DNA of 27,048 nt from CAZCYE01 sp964502775 (GTDB lineage Bacteria > Actinomycetota > Acidimicrobiia > IMCC26256 > PALSA-555), in assembly GCA_964502775.1 (NCBI GenBank), contig CAZCYE010000013.1, positions 1-27,048 of the forward strand, in the 5' to 3' direction. Below are positions 7,490 through 15,957 of the stretch, piece after piece; positions within the stretch are counted from its first letter, which is position 1; each line of letters starts with the position of its first letter. Under the pieces are notes generated by a model. That model was not told where the DNA came from, searched no databases, and saw nothing but the letters and a program-made list of their open reading frames with translations. The translations under genes were made by a program, and so were the position numbers.

Positions 7490-10400
7490 ATGCCTGACGA
7501 GATCCTGGAAGAGGACGCCGACCTGCAGAACGAGCGTGCTGAGGAGCATGGCACGTTCCTCGGCGTATCCGAGATCTCCTACTCACACCTGCTGGACGCG
7601 GCTGTGAGACACGCCATTCGCCCTCCCGTGGCGGCCGATCCGACGTGGGTGTCGATCGGCCCCCGGAACGTCGGCGGGCGCATCACGGCCGTGGGGCAGA
7701 ACTCCGACAATCCCCTCGTCGTCTACGCGGGGAGCGCGCATGGCGGGCTCTGGGTCTCCAGCGACGCCGGGGATACGTGGGAGCATGTCGGGAGGCCCGA
7801 GCACAACTTTCCAGTGGGGACGATTGCCGTTCCGCCCGGCGACGCAAGTACCGTCATCATCGGCACCGGCTCGATGGCAGCACGCTATGTGGCCGGGCAG
7901 GGGATTTTCCGGGTCAGCGTCCCCGCCGATCCCGCGAACGCCGTCTTCGCGCGACTGGCTGGCCCGCCGCCGATCGGTTCCTCTCCGGGCGACCCCACGC
8001 TCGCGGGACAAGCGCTGCGCTATACCCGCATCCGCATTGATCCCGAGAACCCCGCGCGCTTCTGGGTCGCGTCGCAGACGGGGTTGTGGCGTTACGAGCC
8101 GGCAGCAGGCGCGCCGGGCTTCGTGCGCGACTTTCCGACGAGGGATGGCGAGCCGTCGGGTGCCCCCTCGTTCGCGACCGCGCTCTCGGCCCTGGCCACA
8201 TGGCCGAGCTACTGCACCGACCTCCTGGTGGCGCGCGATCCGCGCGCGAGTGATCGCTTCACTGAAAACCGGGTGGAGGGGGCGCGCTACCTCGTGCTGT
8301 ACGTCGGCATCGAGTCCGATGGCGTTTATCGCGGTCGCTTTGACCGGAAGGAGCGAACCATCCGCTGGGACGACAAGCTGGATGTGCCTAACGCCAACCT
8401 GTACACGGGAGGGCGGGCCTTCACCAGGGTTCGACTCGCGCTGTGCGAGCATCGGCCGTCCGTCGTGTATGCGGTGTTCTCCTCCGACCCCGGTCCCGAC
8501 CCCGCCAATCCGCCCAACAACCTCCCCGAACAGGACCACGCCTCGTACGTCTTCCGCTCTGACAACAACGGCGATCGATGGGTGGCGCAGAGCCGCATTC
8601 CGCGCGCCTCCGGTTACACCGACGGCGCCACCACCAGGGACGGACAGGCCGACTACGACCTCCTGCTCGAGGTGAGTCCCGGCAATCCCGATGCGCTGGT
8701 GTGCGGCGAGATCGATGTCTGCCTCTCGACCGACGGTGCGCGCAACTGGACGACGATCCTCGATTGGCGGAACTATGACCTCGGCGACTATTCACAGCAC
8801 GCCGACCAGCACATCGCGCTCTTCGATCGCGGCGACCATCGGCGCCTTTGGGTCGGCAACGACGGCGGGCTGTCGCTCGCGCGCGATCTGCGGCGCCCGG
8901 CCGGCGAGCCGAAGTTCTGGCGGAAGCGCAGCCACGGCATCCTGGCCGGGCAGTTCCAGGACGTCACCGCACACCCGAACCCTGCGCTGCGCTTCATGTG
9001 CGGCGGCGGGCTACAGGACAATGGGAGCTACGCGAGCTTCGGCGGGCCGACGTGGCTGCACGTCGGGCGGGCCGACGGCGGTGCGCTCGCGTTCCACGTA
9101 ACGACGCCGGAGTACGTCTTCGTGGCGCAGCAGAAGACGGTGCGCCTCGCCGCCATCGAGGCGACGCCGGTGCCCACCTTCGCCGCGGGGCTTTCGAACC
9201 CGGTCCTTGCCGACCTGCCGCTGCCAGACCAGCGCGCCAGCGTTCGCCTCGAGCGCCTAACGACAGCTGGCGGCGCGGGATCCGGTCCGTTCATCGGAGT
9301 GCTCGTCCAGAATCCGCTGCTCCCGGGCAACGTGCTCGTCGGATGGAAGGCATCGCCGACGAAAGCGATCGCATACCTCTTTGCTCCTCCCCCGGCGCCG
9401 CCGCTCGCTACGCCGCTCCCCCCCGCGCCGGCGGTGGGGAGCCTGTCGACGGGCGTCGCGCTGGGCGGCCTCACGGCAGGGGGTGGGGCGCCGATCGTGG
9501 CCAACGCAGAGTTCGCGTCGGCGGTCGAGTTCGGCCCTTCGATCGTGGCGCCGCCGGCTGCGCCGGCACCGTCCCGCGTGGAGGGATGGATCGGGACCTC
9601 GGCCGGCCAACTGTTATTCGCGCTGAATGGCGCCTCGCCGGTAGGATGGAACCGCGCGCCCACCGCGCTCCCGGTTCCGGGCGGCATTCCCCAGTTGGTC
9701 ACCCGGGTTGCCGTCCACCCGAGCGACTCCTGGATCGTGGCCGTCAGCACCGTCCCCGATGTGCGCAACTTGCCCGCCACCGCCTCGGCGGCCCTCGTGC
9801 AACCAATCACCATTCGCATCACCGTCGGCGGCATCGTGGGGCCCTCGCGCTTCACGTTCGCGATCGGTACGGCTCCCGCTGGGGCGGCGGCACCGACGGC
9901 GCCCAGCGTGACCCTGCCCGGGACGATGACGACCGTGTACTTCACCCCGGGCGCCTTCGTTGTCGGCGACAGCTGGACCATCGCGCCGGATGGCAGCGTC
10001 ACGCGGGCGCCCGGCAACACCTCCGCTGGCGGGGTAGCGGCCTCCGTGACCGCAGGTGGACGCGTCTATCTCACGTGGGACCGTGGCACGTCGTGGGTGG
10101 ACGTCAGCGCGCCGACCGCCCCGCTCCCGCGCCCTACCCCCGATTCCCTGGCCCTCCCACCGGGATCCGTGGCCGCGCTCGAGTGGGACCGGTCGGTACC
10201 TGCTGCGACCAGTTTGTTCGCGGGCACCCTCGCCGGCGTCTACGTCCTCGGGAACCTTCCGTCCCCGACTGGGCTCGCCCTTGCGGTCAAGCCGGCCACG
10301 ATCCCGCTCGGCACAGCGTTGCGGCTGCAGGCGATGCTTGCGCTCACCGCGGGTCCGCCCATCGATTGCACCAGCGCCGCAGACTGGAGCACCTCCAACC

Positions 10401-11992
10401 CCGCGGTCGTGACCATCCCGGCACCCGGGCGGGTGCTGACCGCCGCGGCGGCAGTGGTAGGTAACTCGGCCACGATCTCCGTGCGGCGCGGGACGCTGGT
10501 CGACACGGTAACGCTGCAAATCACGCCCGCGGCAGTGGTCCCAGCACCAGGCCCGGCAGCGCCTTTCGCCGCGCCTAACATGCCCGTGACTTGGCGCCCC
10601 TTCGGCAAAACGCTCCCGCTCACGCTCGTGAACGACCTCACGATGGTGCCGGGAACGCGCCGCCTACGCGCGGCCACCTTCGGGCGCGGTATGTGGGACG
10701 TCGACTTGGCCGGCGACACGGCGCATCAGCTCTACATCCGGCAGACCGTCATCGAGGACGGTCGAACCTATCCGCGCGGCGTGCCTAACGTGGGGCCGGC
10801 CCCCGGCCTCCCGCTGATGGACCCGCGTCGGCCGCAGGCTGGCGCCACGCGCTTCGCCATAGACTTCACGCACGCCTACGACATTCGCGTCGACGCACCG
10901 CCGCATGACTTCTTCGACGACGTCGTGGACGGCGTGGAGTTCGACGAACAGGGTCCGGTGAACGATCCGATCCCGTTCGAAGACAACTACGTGTACGTGC
11001 AGGTGAACCAGGCCGGGGTCAGCGAGGCTGACGTCGTCCACGTCTTCCTGTTCGCCGCCATCTCGCCCTTTGCCGCGCAGCACGGTACGGCACCGGTAGC
11101 AGTCCCCGCCATCGGCACCGTGCAGGACTTCTATCCCCCGGCCGACGCGGCCAAGCCGGTGGCGCCGTGGGTCCGCGTCGGGCAATCGCCGTCCGTCCTC
11201 CGTAAGGTGGGACCGGCCAAACCCGTGGTCGCGCGCTTCACCTGGGTGCCTGACGATTCGTTCGTCGGACGAGATGTCGCGCTTCTTGCGATGTGTACAA
11301 CCCCGGGCGCCGGCGATCCGCTCCAGCCCGCGCCAGCCGCCGGAGCGGCAACGCTGAGCGACTTCATCATCAACGAGCGCCGAGCCGCCCTGCGCATCGT
11401 CCACGTCGCCCCCCGGCCCGCCGCCTCGCTCTACGTTCGCGACGGCATCGCCGACGACACGCGCCTCGGCGGCTACCCTGTCGCCGGGCGCAGCCCCGAC
11501 ATCATGGTCGTTCGCCCCGACATCACGTCGCCACCAGGGGACGCGTTCAAGGACTTCATCGCCCGCCGCCACACCGACACGGTGAGCGCCACGGGGACCA
11601 ACGTCGTCTACGTTCGCGTGCACAATCGCCGGCGCTTCACCACCAAGGCGCAGGTCAAGCTCTTCGTGATCACGCTCGGCGATGACTCGCGTCCAGATAC
11701 CACGCTCGCCAACTGGATCGAGCTCCCCGCCGGTGCCGCCACCTTCGCCGAGGTGGACGTCCCGCCGCTGGGCGTCGGCTATGCGCGTTTGGAATTGCAG
11801 AACGCAGTCGACCCGAACCCCGGCGGTCTGGGCAAGGTGTACCTCCTCCTCGCCCTCGTGCAGTCGCAGGATGCGACCGATGCCCTCCCCTCGAGGGACG
11901 CCGCCACCGACGCCGACGCCTTTTGGGAGTTGGTCTCGAAGTATGTGGATGCCGACAATGCGGCGGCCCGCGCCATCCCCTGGGTCCCGTGA
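7490..11992 (+). CDS. Large Asp-box (BNR/VPS10-like) beta-propeller protein with Ig-like and repeated C-terminal domains
   Basis: A 1500-residue protein; ATG 7490 is 25 bases after the previous stop. The propeller opens with WVSIGPRNVGGRITAV and VYAGSAHGGLWVSSD, a hallmark of sialidase/sortilin-type propellers. Asp-box motifs are visible near residues 89-96 (SSDAGDTW), 355 (RSDNNGDRW), 412 (STDGARNW) and 861 (TWDRGTSW). A BIG2-like domain lies near 932-1016. A propeller-closing RAATFGRGMWDVDL lies near 1060-1073. Two related beta domains follow, starting near 1080 (LYIRQTVIEDG) and 1313 (LYVRDGIADD), each with a VYVQV or VYVRV strand. There is no signal peptide, so export by a Sec route is not indicated. 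A particle-associated surface or receptor-binding protein, or cargo, is inferred from context. Sialidase catalysis is not supported. Confidence 0.68.
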   Translation: MPDEILEEDADLQNERAEEHGTFLGVSEISYSHLLDAAVRHAIRPPVAADPTWVSIGPRNVGGRITAVGQNSDNPLVVYAGSAHGGLWVSSDAGDTWEHVGRPEHNFPVGTIAVPPGDASTVIIGTGSMAARYVAGQGIFRVSVPADPANAVFARLAGPPPIGSSPGDPTLAGQALRYTRIRIDPENPARFWVASQTGLWRYEPAAGAPGFVRDFPTRDGEPSGAPSFATALSALATWPSYCTDLLVARDPRASDRFTENRVEGARYLVLYVGIESDGVYRGRFDRKERTIRWDDKLDVPNANLYTGGRAFTRVRLALCEHRPSVVYAVFSSDPGPDPANPPNNLPEQDHASYVFRSDNNGDRWVAQSRIPRASGYTDGATTRDGQADYDLLLEVSPGNPDALVCGEIDVCLSTDGARNWTTILDWRNYDLGDYSQHADQHIALFDRGDHRRLWVGNDGGLSLARDLRRPAGEPKFWRKRSHGILAGQFQDVTAHPNPALRFMCGGGLQDNGSYASFGGPTWLHVGRADGGALAFHVTTPEYVFVAQQKTVRLAAIEATPVPTFAAGLSNPVLADLPLPDQRASVRLERLTTAGGAGSGPFIGVLVQNPLLPGNVLVGWKASPTKAIAYLFAPPPAPPLATPLPPAPAVGSLSTGVALGGLTAGGGAPIVANAEFASAVEFGPSIVAPPAAPAPSRVEGWIGTSAGQLLFALNGASPVGWNRAPTALPVPGGIPQLVTRVAVHPSDSWIVAVSTVPDVRNLPATASAALVQPITIRITVGGIVGPSRFTFAIGTAPAGAAAPTAPSVTLPGTMTTVYFTPGAFVVGDSWTIAPDGSVTRAPGNTSAGGVAASVTAGGRVYLTWDRGTSWVDVSAPTAPLPRPTPDSLALPPGSVAALEWDRSVPAATSLFAGTLAGVYVLGNLPSPTGLALAVKPATIPLGTALRLQAMLALTAGPPIDCTSAADWSTSNPAVVTIPAPGRVLTAAAAVVGNSATISVRRGTLVDTVTLQITPAAVVPAPGPAAPFAAPNMPVTWRPFGKTLPLTLVNDLTMVPGTRRLRAATFGRGMWDVDLAGDTAHQLYIRQTVIEDGRTYPRGVPNVGPAPGLPLMDPRRPQAGATRFAIDFTHAYDIRVDAPPHDFFDDVVDGVEFDEQGPVNDPIPFEDNYVYVQVNQAGVSEADVVHVFLFAAISPFAAQHGTAPVAVPAIGTVQDFYPPADAAKPVAPWVRVGQSPSVLRKVGPAKPVVARFTWVPDDSFVGRDVALLAMCTTPGAGDPLQPAPAAGAATLSDFIINERRAALRIVHVAPRPAASLYVRDGIADDTRLGGYPVAGRSPDIMVVRPDITSPPGDAFKDFIARRHTDTVSATGTNVVYVRVHNRRRFTTKAQVKLFVITLGDDSRPDTTLANWIELPAGAATFAEVDVPPLGVGYARLELQNAVDPNPGGLGKVYLLLALVQSQDATDALPSRDAATDADAFWELVSKYVDADNAAARAIPWVP

Positions 11993-12007
11993 CGAGGCAG
12001 ACGTCTC

Positions 12008-12601
12008 GTGCGCGTTAGGCCCGTGATCGGCGGCTGGTCTCCCCCGAACATCGAACGCATCGCCGCGTTCGAGAGCCGGAGGCTGGCCGTCCTCTCCGTT
12101 CCCGGGCTCTCGGGCGACCTGCACCACGACATGGGGCGCGGCGCGCTCGCCATCGAGATTACCGGCTCCCTCGCCACCGACGACGCGCGCGACCAGTTCC
12201 TCACCGACATCCGCGCCAAGTTCCTCGCTGGCGAGCCCGTGGACTTCGTGGCCGACATCGCCAAGGAGTCGGAACTCGAGCGCGTCCTCATCGAGGAGCT
12301 GCGCATGGAGGAGGAGTCGGGGGACGCCGACATGTTCCGCTACCGCATCGTCCTCCGCGAATACACCGAGCCCCCCGAGCCCCCCGCTCCCGGCCCCGAC
12401 TTCGGGCTCGACCTCCTCGACGAGATCGGCGACCTGGCCGACCTCGGGCTCGACATGCTCGACCTCCCCGCCTTCCTGGGCGAGGTGCCGCAGGTCGGAG
12501 AGATCCTCGAGCCACTCAAGCCCGCCGCCGAATCGCTGAAGGACGCAGTGTCGCAGGCCACGTCGGTGCTCGATCCTCTCAAGAACCTGCTGGGGGAGTG
12601 A
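12008..12601 (+). CDS. Small tail protein resembling gpU / DNA-circularisation N-terminal domain family
   Basis: A 197-residue protein starting at GTG 12008, which follows a weak GAGG at 11994-11997. The body runs RVRPVIGGWSPPNIERIAAF, then a strand-rich part ending in a helix (DQFLTDIRAKFLAG) and EPVDFVADI, then FRYRIVLREY. Phage proteins of the P2 gpU and Mu gpN N-terminal kind share this layout (a beta sheet, a helix over it and a final strand). After a Pro-rich linker (EPPEPPAPGP) comes an acidic amphipathic helical tail of about 60 residues. The neighbour just before the putative terminator and sheath suggests a role at the tube tip or baseplate, or in assembly. The family assignment is an inference from pattern and context. 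Confidence 0.5.
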   Translation: MRVRPVIGGWSPPNIERIAAFESRRLAVLSVPGLSGDLHHDMGRGALAIEITGSLATDDARDQFLTDIRAKFLAGEPVDFVADIAKESELERVLIEELRMEEESGDADMFRYRIVLREYTEPPEPPAPGPDFGLDLLDEIGDLADLGLDMLDLPAFLGEVPQVGEILEPLKPAAESLKDAVSQATSVLDPLKNLLGE

Positions 12602-12606
12602 CGACC

Positions 12607-13482
12607 ATGGCCGAGACCTTCTTCCTCTCCAGCGTCGCCACCTACCTGTCCGGAGCAGGGCTCGTCCCTGCGCCCAAGCAGACGGGCGTCGTGGAGCCGG
12701 CGGCTGCAAACGAGCTCCCGGCAATCGTCCTCTCGCTCGAGAGCTCGGCGCGCGCCAACCCCGGACTCGGGGGGCGTGGGCAGTTGATGACAGGAGCGCT
12801 CCCCGTACAGGCGAGCATCGACCTCGCGAACCCCGTGCTGCCTGACGAGCCATCGTTCGTGCTGGTCGACACCGCCAACCGGACGCTGATCCTCCCGCAC
12901 GGGGGACTCGTCAGGCAGGACGGAAGCGATCCTGTCGACCAGCCGCTTGGTTCCGGCGACATCACTGTGACCGTGGCGGGTGTCGCACGCACCGTAGTGC
13001 CCGGCGCACCTGGCGCAGGAGAGGTACGCGCCGAGGGGCGCATCGGGACGCTCTCCTTCGGCGACCCCTTCCCGGCCGCAGGGATCGTCGCCGTGTCCTA
13101 TCGCCTCGGGCAGTGGGAACAGCGCCTCGAGCGCATCTCGGGCACGTTGCGCCTGGACGTGTACGCCGCGAGCGCGACTGACGCCGTCGCCCTCTCCGGT
13201 GCGGCCATCGACGCGCTGCTCGCCCCGAAGGCTCGCTCCACGATGCGGCGACTCATCTCGCTCGCGCTGGTGTCACTCGGTAGCGTCGCCGCTCCCGATC
13301 CATCGTCCGTCGGACGGCGTCGCACGGCGCGCTTCGCCTTCACCTTCGAGCGCGAGGTCAACCGCCCGGACTCGTCAGGCGGCGTCATCTCGCGCATCCC
13401 CGCCACCTCGCGCCTCAGCGACGGCGGCGACCCACCCGGCTTCATCCCGCAGGGGACGGAGCACTTCACGATCCCCGCATGA
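12607..13482 (+). CDS. Possible tail terminator-like protein with an inserted beta domain
   Basis: A 291-residue protein. ATG 12607 is preferred to an in-frame GTG at 12598 because GGGGGAG lies at the right distance before the ATG. The N-terminus (VATYLSGAGL, ELPAIVLSLES) and the C-terminal half (LDVYAASATDAVALSGAAIDALL, then RRRTARFAFTFEREV) together look like the small alpha/beta fold of tail terminator or tail completion proteins. Between them lies a beta-rich insertion of about 90 residues. It directly precedes the sheath gene, where such a protein would be plausible. It does not look like the DUF4255 terminator used by Afp/PVC-type particles. The function is tentative; an unrecognised CIS accessory protein is the alternative. 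Confidence 0.4.
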   Translation: MAETFFLSSVATYLSGAGLVPAPKQTGVVEPAAANELPAIVLSLESSARANPGLGGRGQLMTGALPVQASIDLANPVLPDEPSFVLVDTANRTLILPHGGLVRQDGSDPVDQPLGSGDITVTVAGVARTVVPGAPGAGEVRAEGRIGTLSFGDPFPAAGIVAVSYRLGQWEQRLERISGTLRLDVYAASATDAVALSGAAIDALLAPKARSTMRRLISLALVSLGSVAAPDPSSVGRRRTARFAFTFEREVNRPDSSGGVISRIPATSRLSDGGDPPGFIPQGTEHFTIPA

Positions 13483-13522
13483 CGCGGACGGACCGCACGA
13501 TTCCCATCGACAGGAGACGCGC

Positions 13523-14920
13523 ATGAGCGAGACCATCACGGAAATGATCCTCCCCGGGACTTACATTGACGTCCGGGCCGAAGGGCTCATCGGCGTCGGC
13601 GGGATCTCGACCGGGAACATCGGCGTCGTCGGGACGGCGAGCCGCGGCCCGATCAACGAGGTGCGCGTCCTCTCCAGCTACTCGGAGGCGCTCGACACCT
13701 TCGGGCCGTACGACGCGTGGCCGGCGGACAAGACGAAACAAGCCGATGCGCTCACCCTCACGCGCACCCTCGAGCAGCTCTTCCGCGGCGGTGCGTCGAC
13801 CGTCTATGCCGTCCGCGTTGGTGACTTCGCCGCCGCCCCGCCGGTGGGCTCGTGGGCCGTCGGCGACGACGCCAGCACGCTCCTTTCCTTGCAGGCCAAC
13901 TCGCCCGGCACGTGGGCGAACGATATCGACATCACCTTCAGCGCCACTGACAAGACGCTTCGGGTGACTTTAGGCCAGCGCAAGGAGGTGCATGACGCCT
14001 TAACGGCGGCCACGCTGGCAGCCGCCATCGCCGCCGACTCACGCCTGCTCGTGACCAGCGCCCCTGCGGCTGGCGATGCGGCGAAGGTTCCGACGAAAGT
14101 CACTCCCGGGGCCAAGGTCGCGTCTAACGGCGAAAAGGCGGGAGGGGGAACGTCGGTTGCAACGGGGCTCACCCTTCTTGCGCCGGAAACGGTCAACATC
14201 GTGGTCGTCGGCGGCATCGGCGCCAAGGACGCCAAGGCCAGTGTCCTCGCCCACCTCGAGGCGACGGAGAACGACGGCAAGGAGCGCATGGCCGTCCTCG
14301 GCGTGAGCGAGGACGACTTCACCAAGCTCGCCCCCAACGACGACGTCTCCAACCCGCGCGTGATCCTCGCGACCCCCGGCATCAAGGTGGACGATGCCGT
14401 TGCCAAGAGTGAGGTCACCCTCCCCGCCGCGTACACCGCGGCGCTCGTCGCCGGTCGTCTCTCGACGCTGGGCGTGCATGTGAGCCTAACGAACAAGGAC
14501 GTCGCCGTGAAGGGACTCGCGCAGGCCTACTCGCGTGGCCAGCAGAAGAACCTTCTCGGCCGGCGCATGCTCGTCCTGCGCAACGAGCTCGGCATCCGCG
14601 TCCTCAGGGGGATCACGACCGACACCGCCGCGTTCAAGCAGATCTCGGTGCGCCGCATCGTGGACTACGCTAAAGCCGGCGTGCGCATTGGAGCCAACCC
14701 TTACATCGGGCGCCTCAACAACGTCCGCGTGCGCGCCGCCCTCAAGGCCACCCTCGACGGCTTCCTGTCGCAGATGGTCCTGGACGAAATGCTCATCGGT
14801 TACACGCTCGACGTCACCGCGACGCGCACCGAGGAGATCAACGGCATCGCGCTCGTGACCATGACGCTGCAGCCCACGTTCTCGATCGATTTCGTCAAAG
14901 TCATCATGAACCTGCAGTAA
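13523..14920 (+). CDS. Contractile tail sheath protein
   Basis: A 465-residue protein; ATG 13523 has AGGAG at 13512-13516. The N-terminus reads PGTYIDVRAEGLIGVGG, followed by IGVVGTASRGPINEV, the classic start of sheath subunits, and LEQLFRGGASTVYAVRV. The middle domain contains VNIVVVGGIGAKDA and a solvent-exposed variable section. The conserved C-terminal domain contains RVLRGITT, ISVRRIVDYAKAGV, PYIGRLNN and a final strand FSIDFVKVIM that in sheaths interlocks neighbouring subunits. The protein forms the outer contracting cylinder. There is a single sheath gene here, whereas Afp/PVC clusters carry three paralogues. The tube gene follows after 18 bases. Confidence 0.95.
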   Translation: MSETITEMILPGTYIDVRAEGLIGVGGISTGNIGVVGTASRGPINEVRVLSSYSEALDTFGPYDAWPADKTKQADALTLTRTLEQLFRGGASTVYAVRVGDFAAAPPVGSWAVGDDASTLLSLQANSPGTWANDIDITFSATDKTLRVTLGQRKEVHDALTAATLAAAIAADSRLLVTSAPAAGDAAKVPTKVTPGAKVASNGEKAGGGTSVATGLTLLAPETVNIVVVGGIGAKDAKASVLAHLEATENDGKERMAVLGVSEDDFTKLAPNDDVSNPRVILATPGIKVDDAVAKSEVTLPAAYTAALVAGRLSTLGVHVSLTNKDVAVKGLAQAYSRGQQKNLLGRRMLVLRNELGIRVLRGITTDTAAFKQISVRRIVDYAKAGVRIGANPYIGRLNNVRVRAALKATLDGFLSQMVLDEMLIGYTLDVTATRTEEINGIALVTMTLQPTFSIDFVKVIMNLQ

Positions 14921-14925
14921 CGGCC

Positions 14926-14933
14926 AAAGGAGA
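14926..14933 (+). promoter_or_regulatory. Strong ribosome binding site of the tube gene
   Basis: AAAGGAGA lies five bases before the tube ATG. It is the strongest Shine-Dalgarno match I saw in the window. This fits the need for very many tube copies per particle relative to baseplate proteins. Confidence 0.8.
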
Positions 14934-14938
14934 ATTGC

Positions 14939-15430
14939 ATGGCAACGACTGTTTACACCGGCGCGGATGGTACCATCTCCGTAGCCGTCGAGGCAGGACC
15001 CGCGGGCGATGCGGCGAAGGACGTGGCGGAGCGGTACTCCCTCACCCCCATCGGCCGCGCCACTGGCGTCACGGTGCGCGTGACCAACGACACCAAGGCA
15101 TTCCACGAACTCGGCCAGCGCTTCGCCACCGAGCTACGCCCGGGCAACATCAACGTCACCGGGAGTATCCAGCGCGCGCACATCAACGGTGCGCTCCTAC
15201 GACTCATGCTCGGTGCAGCTGGCGACAGCCGCCCGGCGGGGGCCTTCGTGGCGCCGTCCTTCAACCTCTCGCTTCGTCTGGCGAATCCCAACGTCCCCGA
15301 CGCCAGCGCCACGGTGACGGTGATGGGGGTGCAAGTGAACGAGTGGAACTACACGATGCCTGAGGACGACTACGTGATGGAGAACGTGAGCTTCCACGCC
15401 CTCTGGTTGAAGACGGAAGACCAGGGCTGA
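14939..15430 (+). CDS. Inner tail tube protein
   Basis: A 163-residue protein with the size and pattern of contractile injection system tube subunits, which stack as hexamers inside the sheath. A mixed N-terminal strand region (YTGADGTISVAVE) is followed by TPIGRATGVTVRVTNDTKAFHELGQR. The usual tube pattern then appears as INVTGSIQRAHINGALLRLML and FNLSLRLA, ending with VNEWNYTMPEDDYVMENVSFHALWLK. The position immediately after the sheath and the strong ribosome binding site agree. There is only one tube gene in view, so either a single protein builds the tube or a second initiator-type copy lies outside the window. Confidence 0.92.
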   Translation: MATTVYTGADGTISVAVEAGPAGDAAKDVAERYSLTPIGRATGVTVRVTNDTKAFHELGQRFATELRPGNINVTGSIQRAHINGALLRLMLGAAGDSRPAGAFVAPSFNLSLRLANPNVPDASATVTVMGVQVNEWNYTMPEDDYVMENVSFHALWLKTEDQG

Positions 15431-15462
15431 TGCGCGCCATCGGAAGCAGTGGAGAGTAGACC

Positions 15463-15957
15463 ATGTCGACCACACTCACCGCCGACGCGCTCCTGGCGTC
15501 GGGAAGCACTACGCACACCGTGCGCATCCCCGCCGCGCTCCTGCGAGGCGGCGTGCCTGACGAGGGAGACGAAGCAGGGGGAGAGGTCACGCTGCGCCCC
15601 CTCCTCGTGCGCGACGTGGACCGCGTCGTGCGCGCGGCCAAGGAGCAGCGCGTCCTCGCCTCGGTGCTCATGGTGCAGCAGGCGTTGGTCGCGCCGAAGA
15701 TGAGCGTCGAGCAGGTGGGCGACTTGCCCGCGGGCGTCGTGCAGTTCCTCGTCGACCGTGTGAACGCCATCAGCGGGCTCACGGTGGACGAGGACGAGTT
15801 GGAGCGCGCGGTGCGCGCTCCGCTCGCGCGCGCCTGCTTCATCCTTGCCAAGGAGTTCGGTTGGACGCCCGCCGAGTGTTCCGAGCTCACGGTGGGGCAG
15901 GTGCTGCTGTATCTGGAGATGATTGCCCGCGACGAGCGGCCGGACGGTGTCGCGTGA
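15463..15957 (+). CDS. Tail assembly chaperone-like protein
   Basis: A 164-residue protein with GGAGAG at 15451-15456 before ATG 15463. The sequence is mainly helical, with VTLRPLLVRDVDRVVRAAKE, VVQFLVDRVNAISGL and ACFILAKEFGWTPAECSEL followed by QVLLYLEMIARDE. Phage tail assembly chaperones and their CIS counterparts have this size and content and sit between the tube and baseplate genes. The last codons overlap the next gene (GTGA at 15954-15957). In phages the chaperone is often made in two forms by frameshifting; here I see an overlap but no classical slippery heptamer. Confidence 0.62.
   Translation: MSTTLTADALLASGSTTHTVRIPAALLRGGVPDEGDEAGGEVTLRPLLVRDVDRVVRAAKEQRVLASVLMVQQALVAPKMSVEQVGDLPAGVVQFLVDRVNAISGLTVDEDELERAVRAPLARACFILAKEFGWTPAECSELTVGQVLLYLEMIARDERPDGVA

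Noticed and set aside
8848..10464. 538-codon open frame on the + strand in another phase
   Set aside because: It lies inside the propeller gene, whose frame carries the Asp-box motifs; this frame gives Arg/Gly/Ala-rich filler.
7490..11992. Sialidase activity for the propeller protein
   Set aside because: Asp boxes are structural; the arginine triad and FRIP-type motif of sialidases are not evident.
10664..12853. 729-codon open frame on the - strand
   Set aside because: It is antisense across three + strand genes, has Arg/Gly/Val/His-biased translation and no recognisable motif; typical shadow of strong GC third-position bias.
13199..13522. Upstream extension of the sheath gene
   Set aside because: It overlaps the preceding gene in another phase; AGGAG and the typical sheath N-terminus point to ATG 13523.
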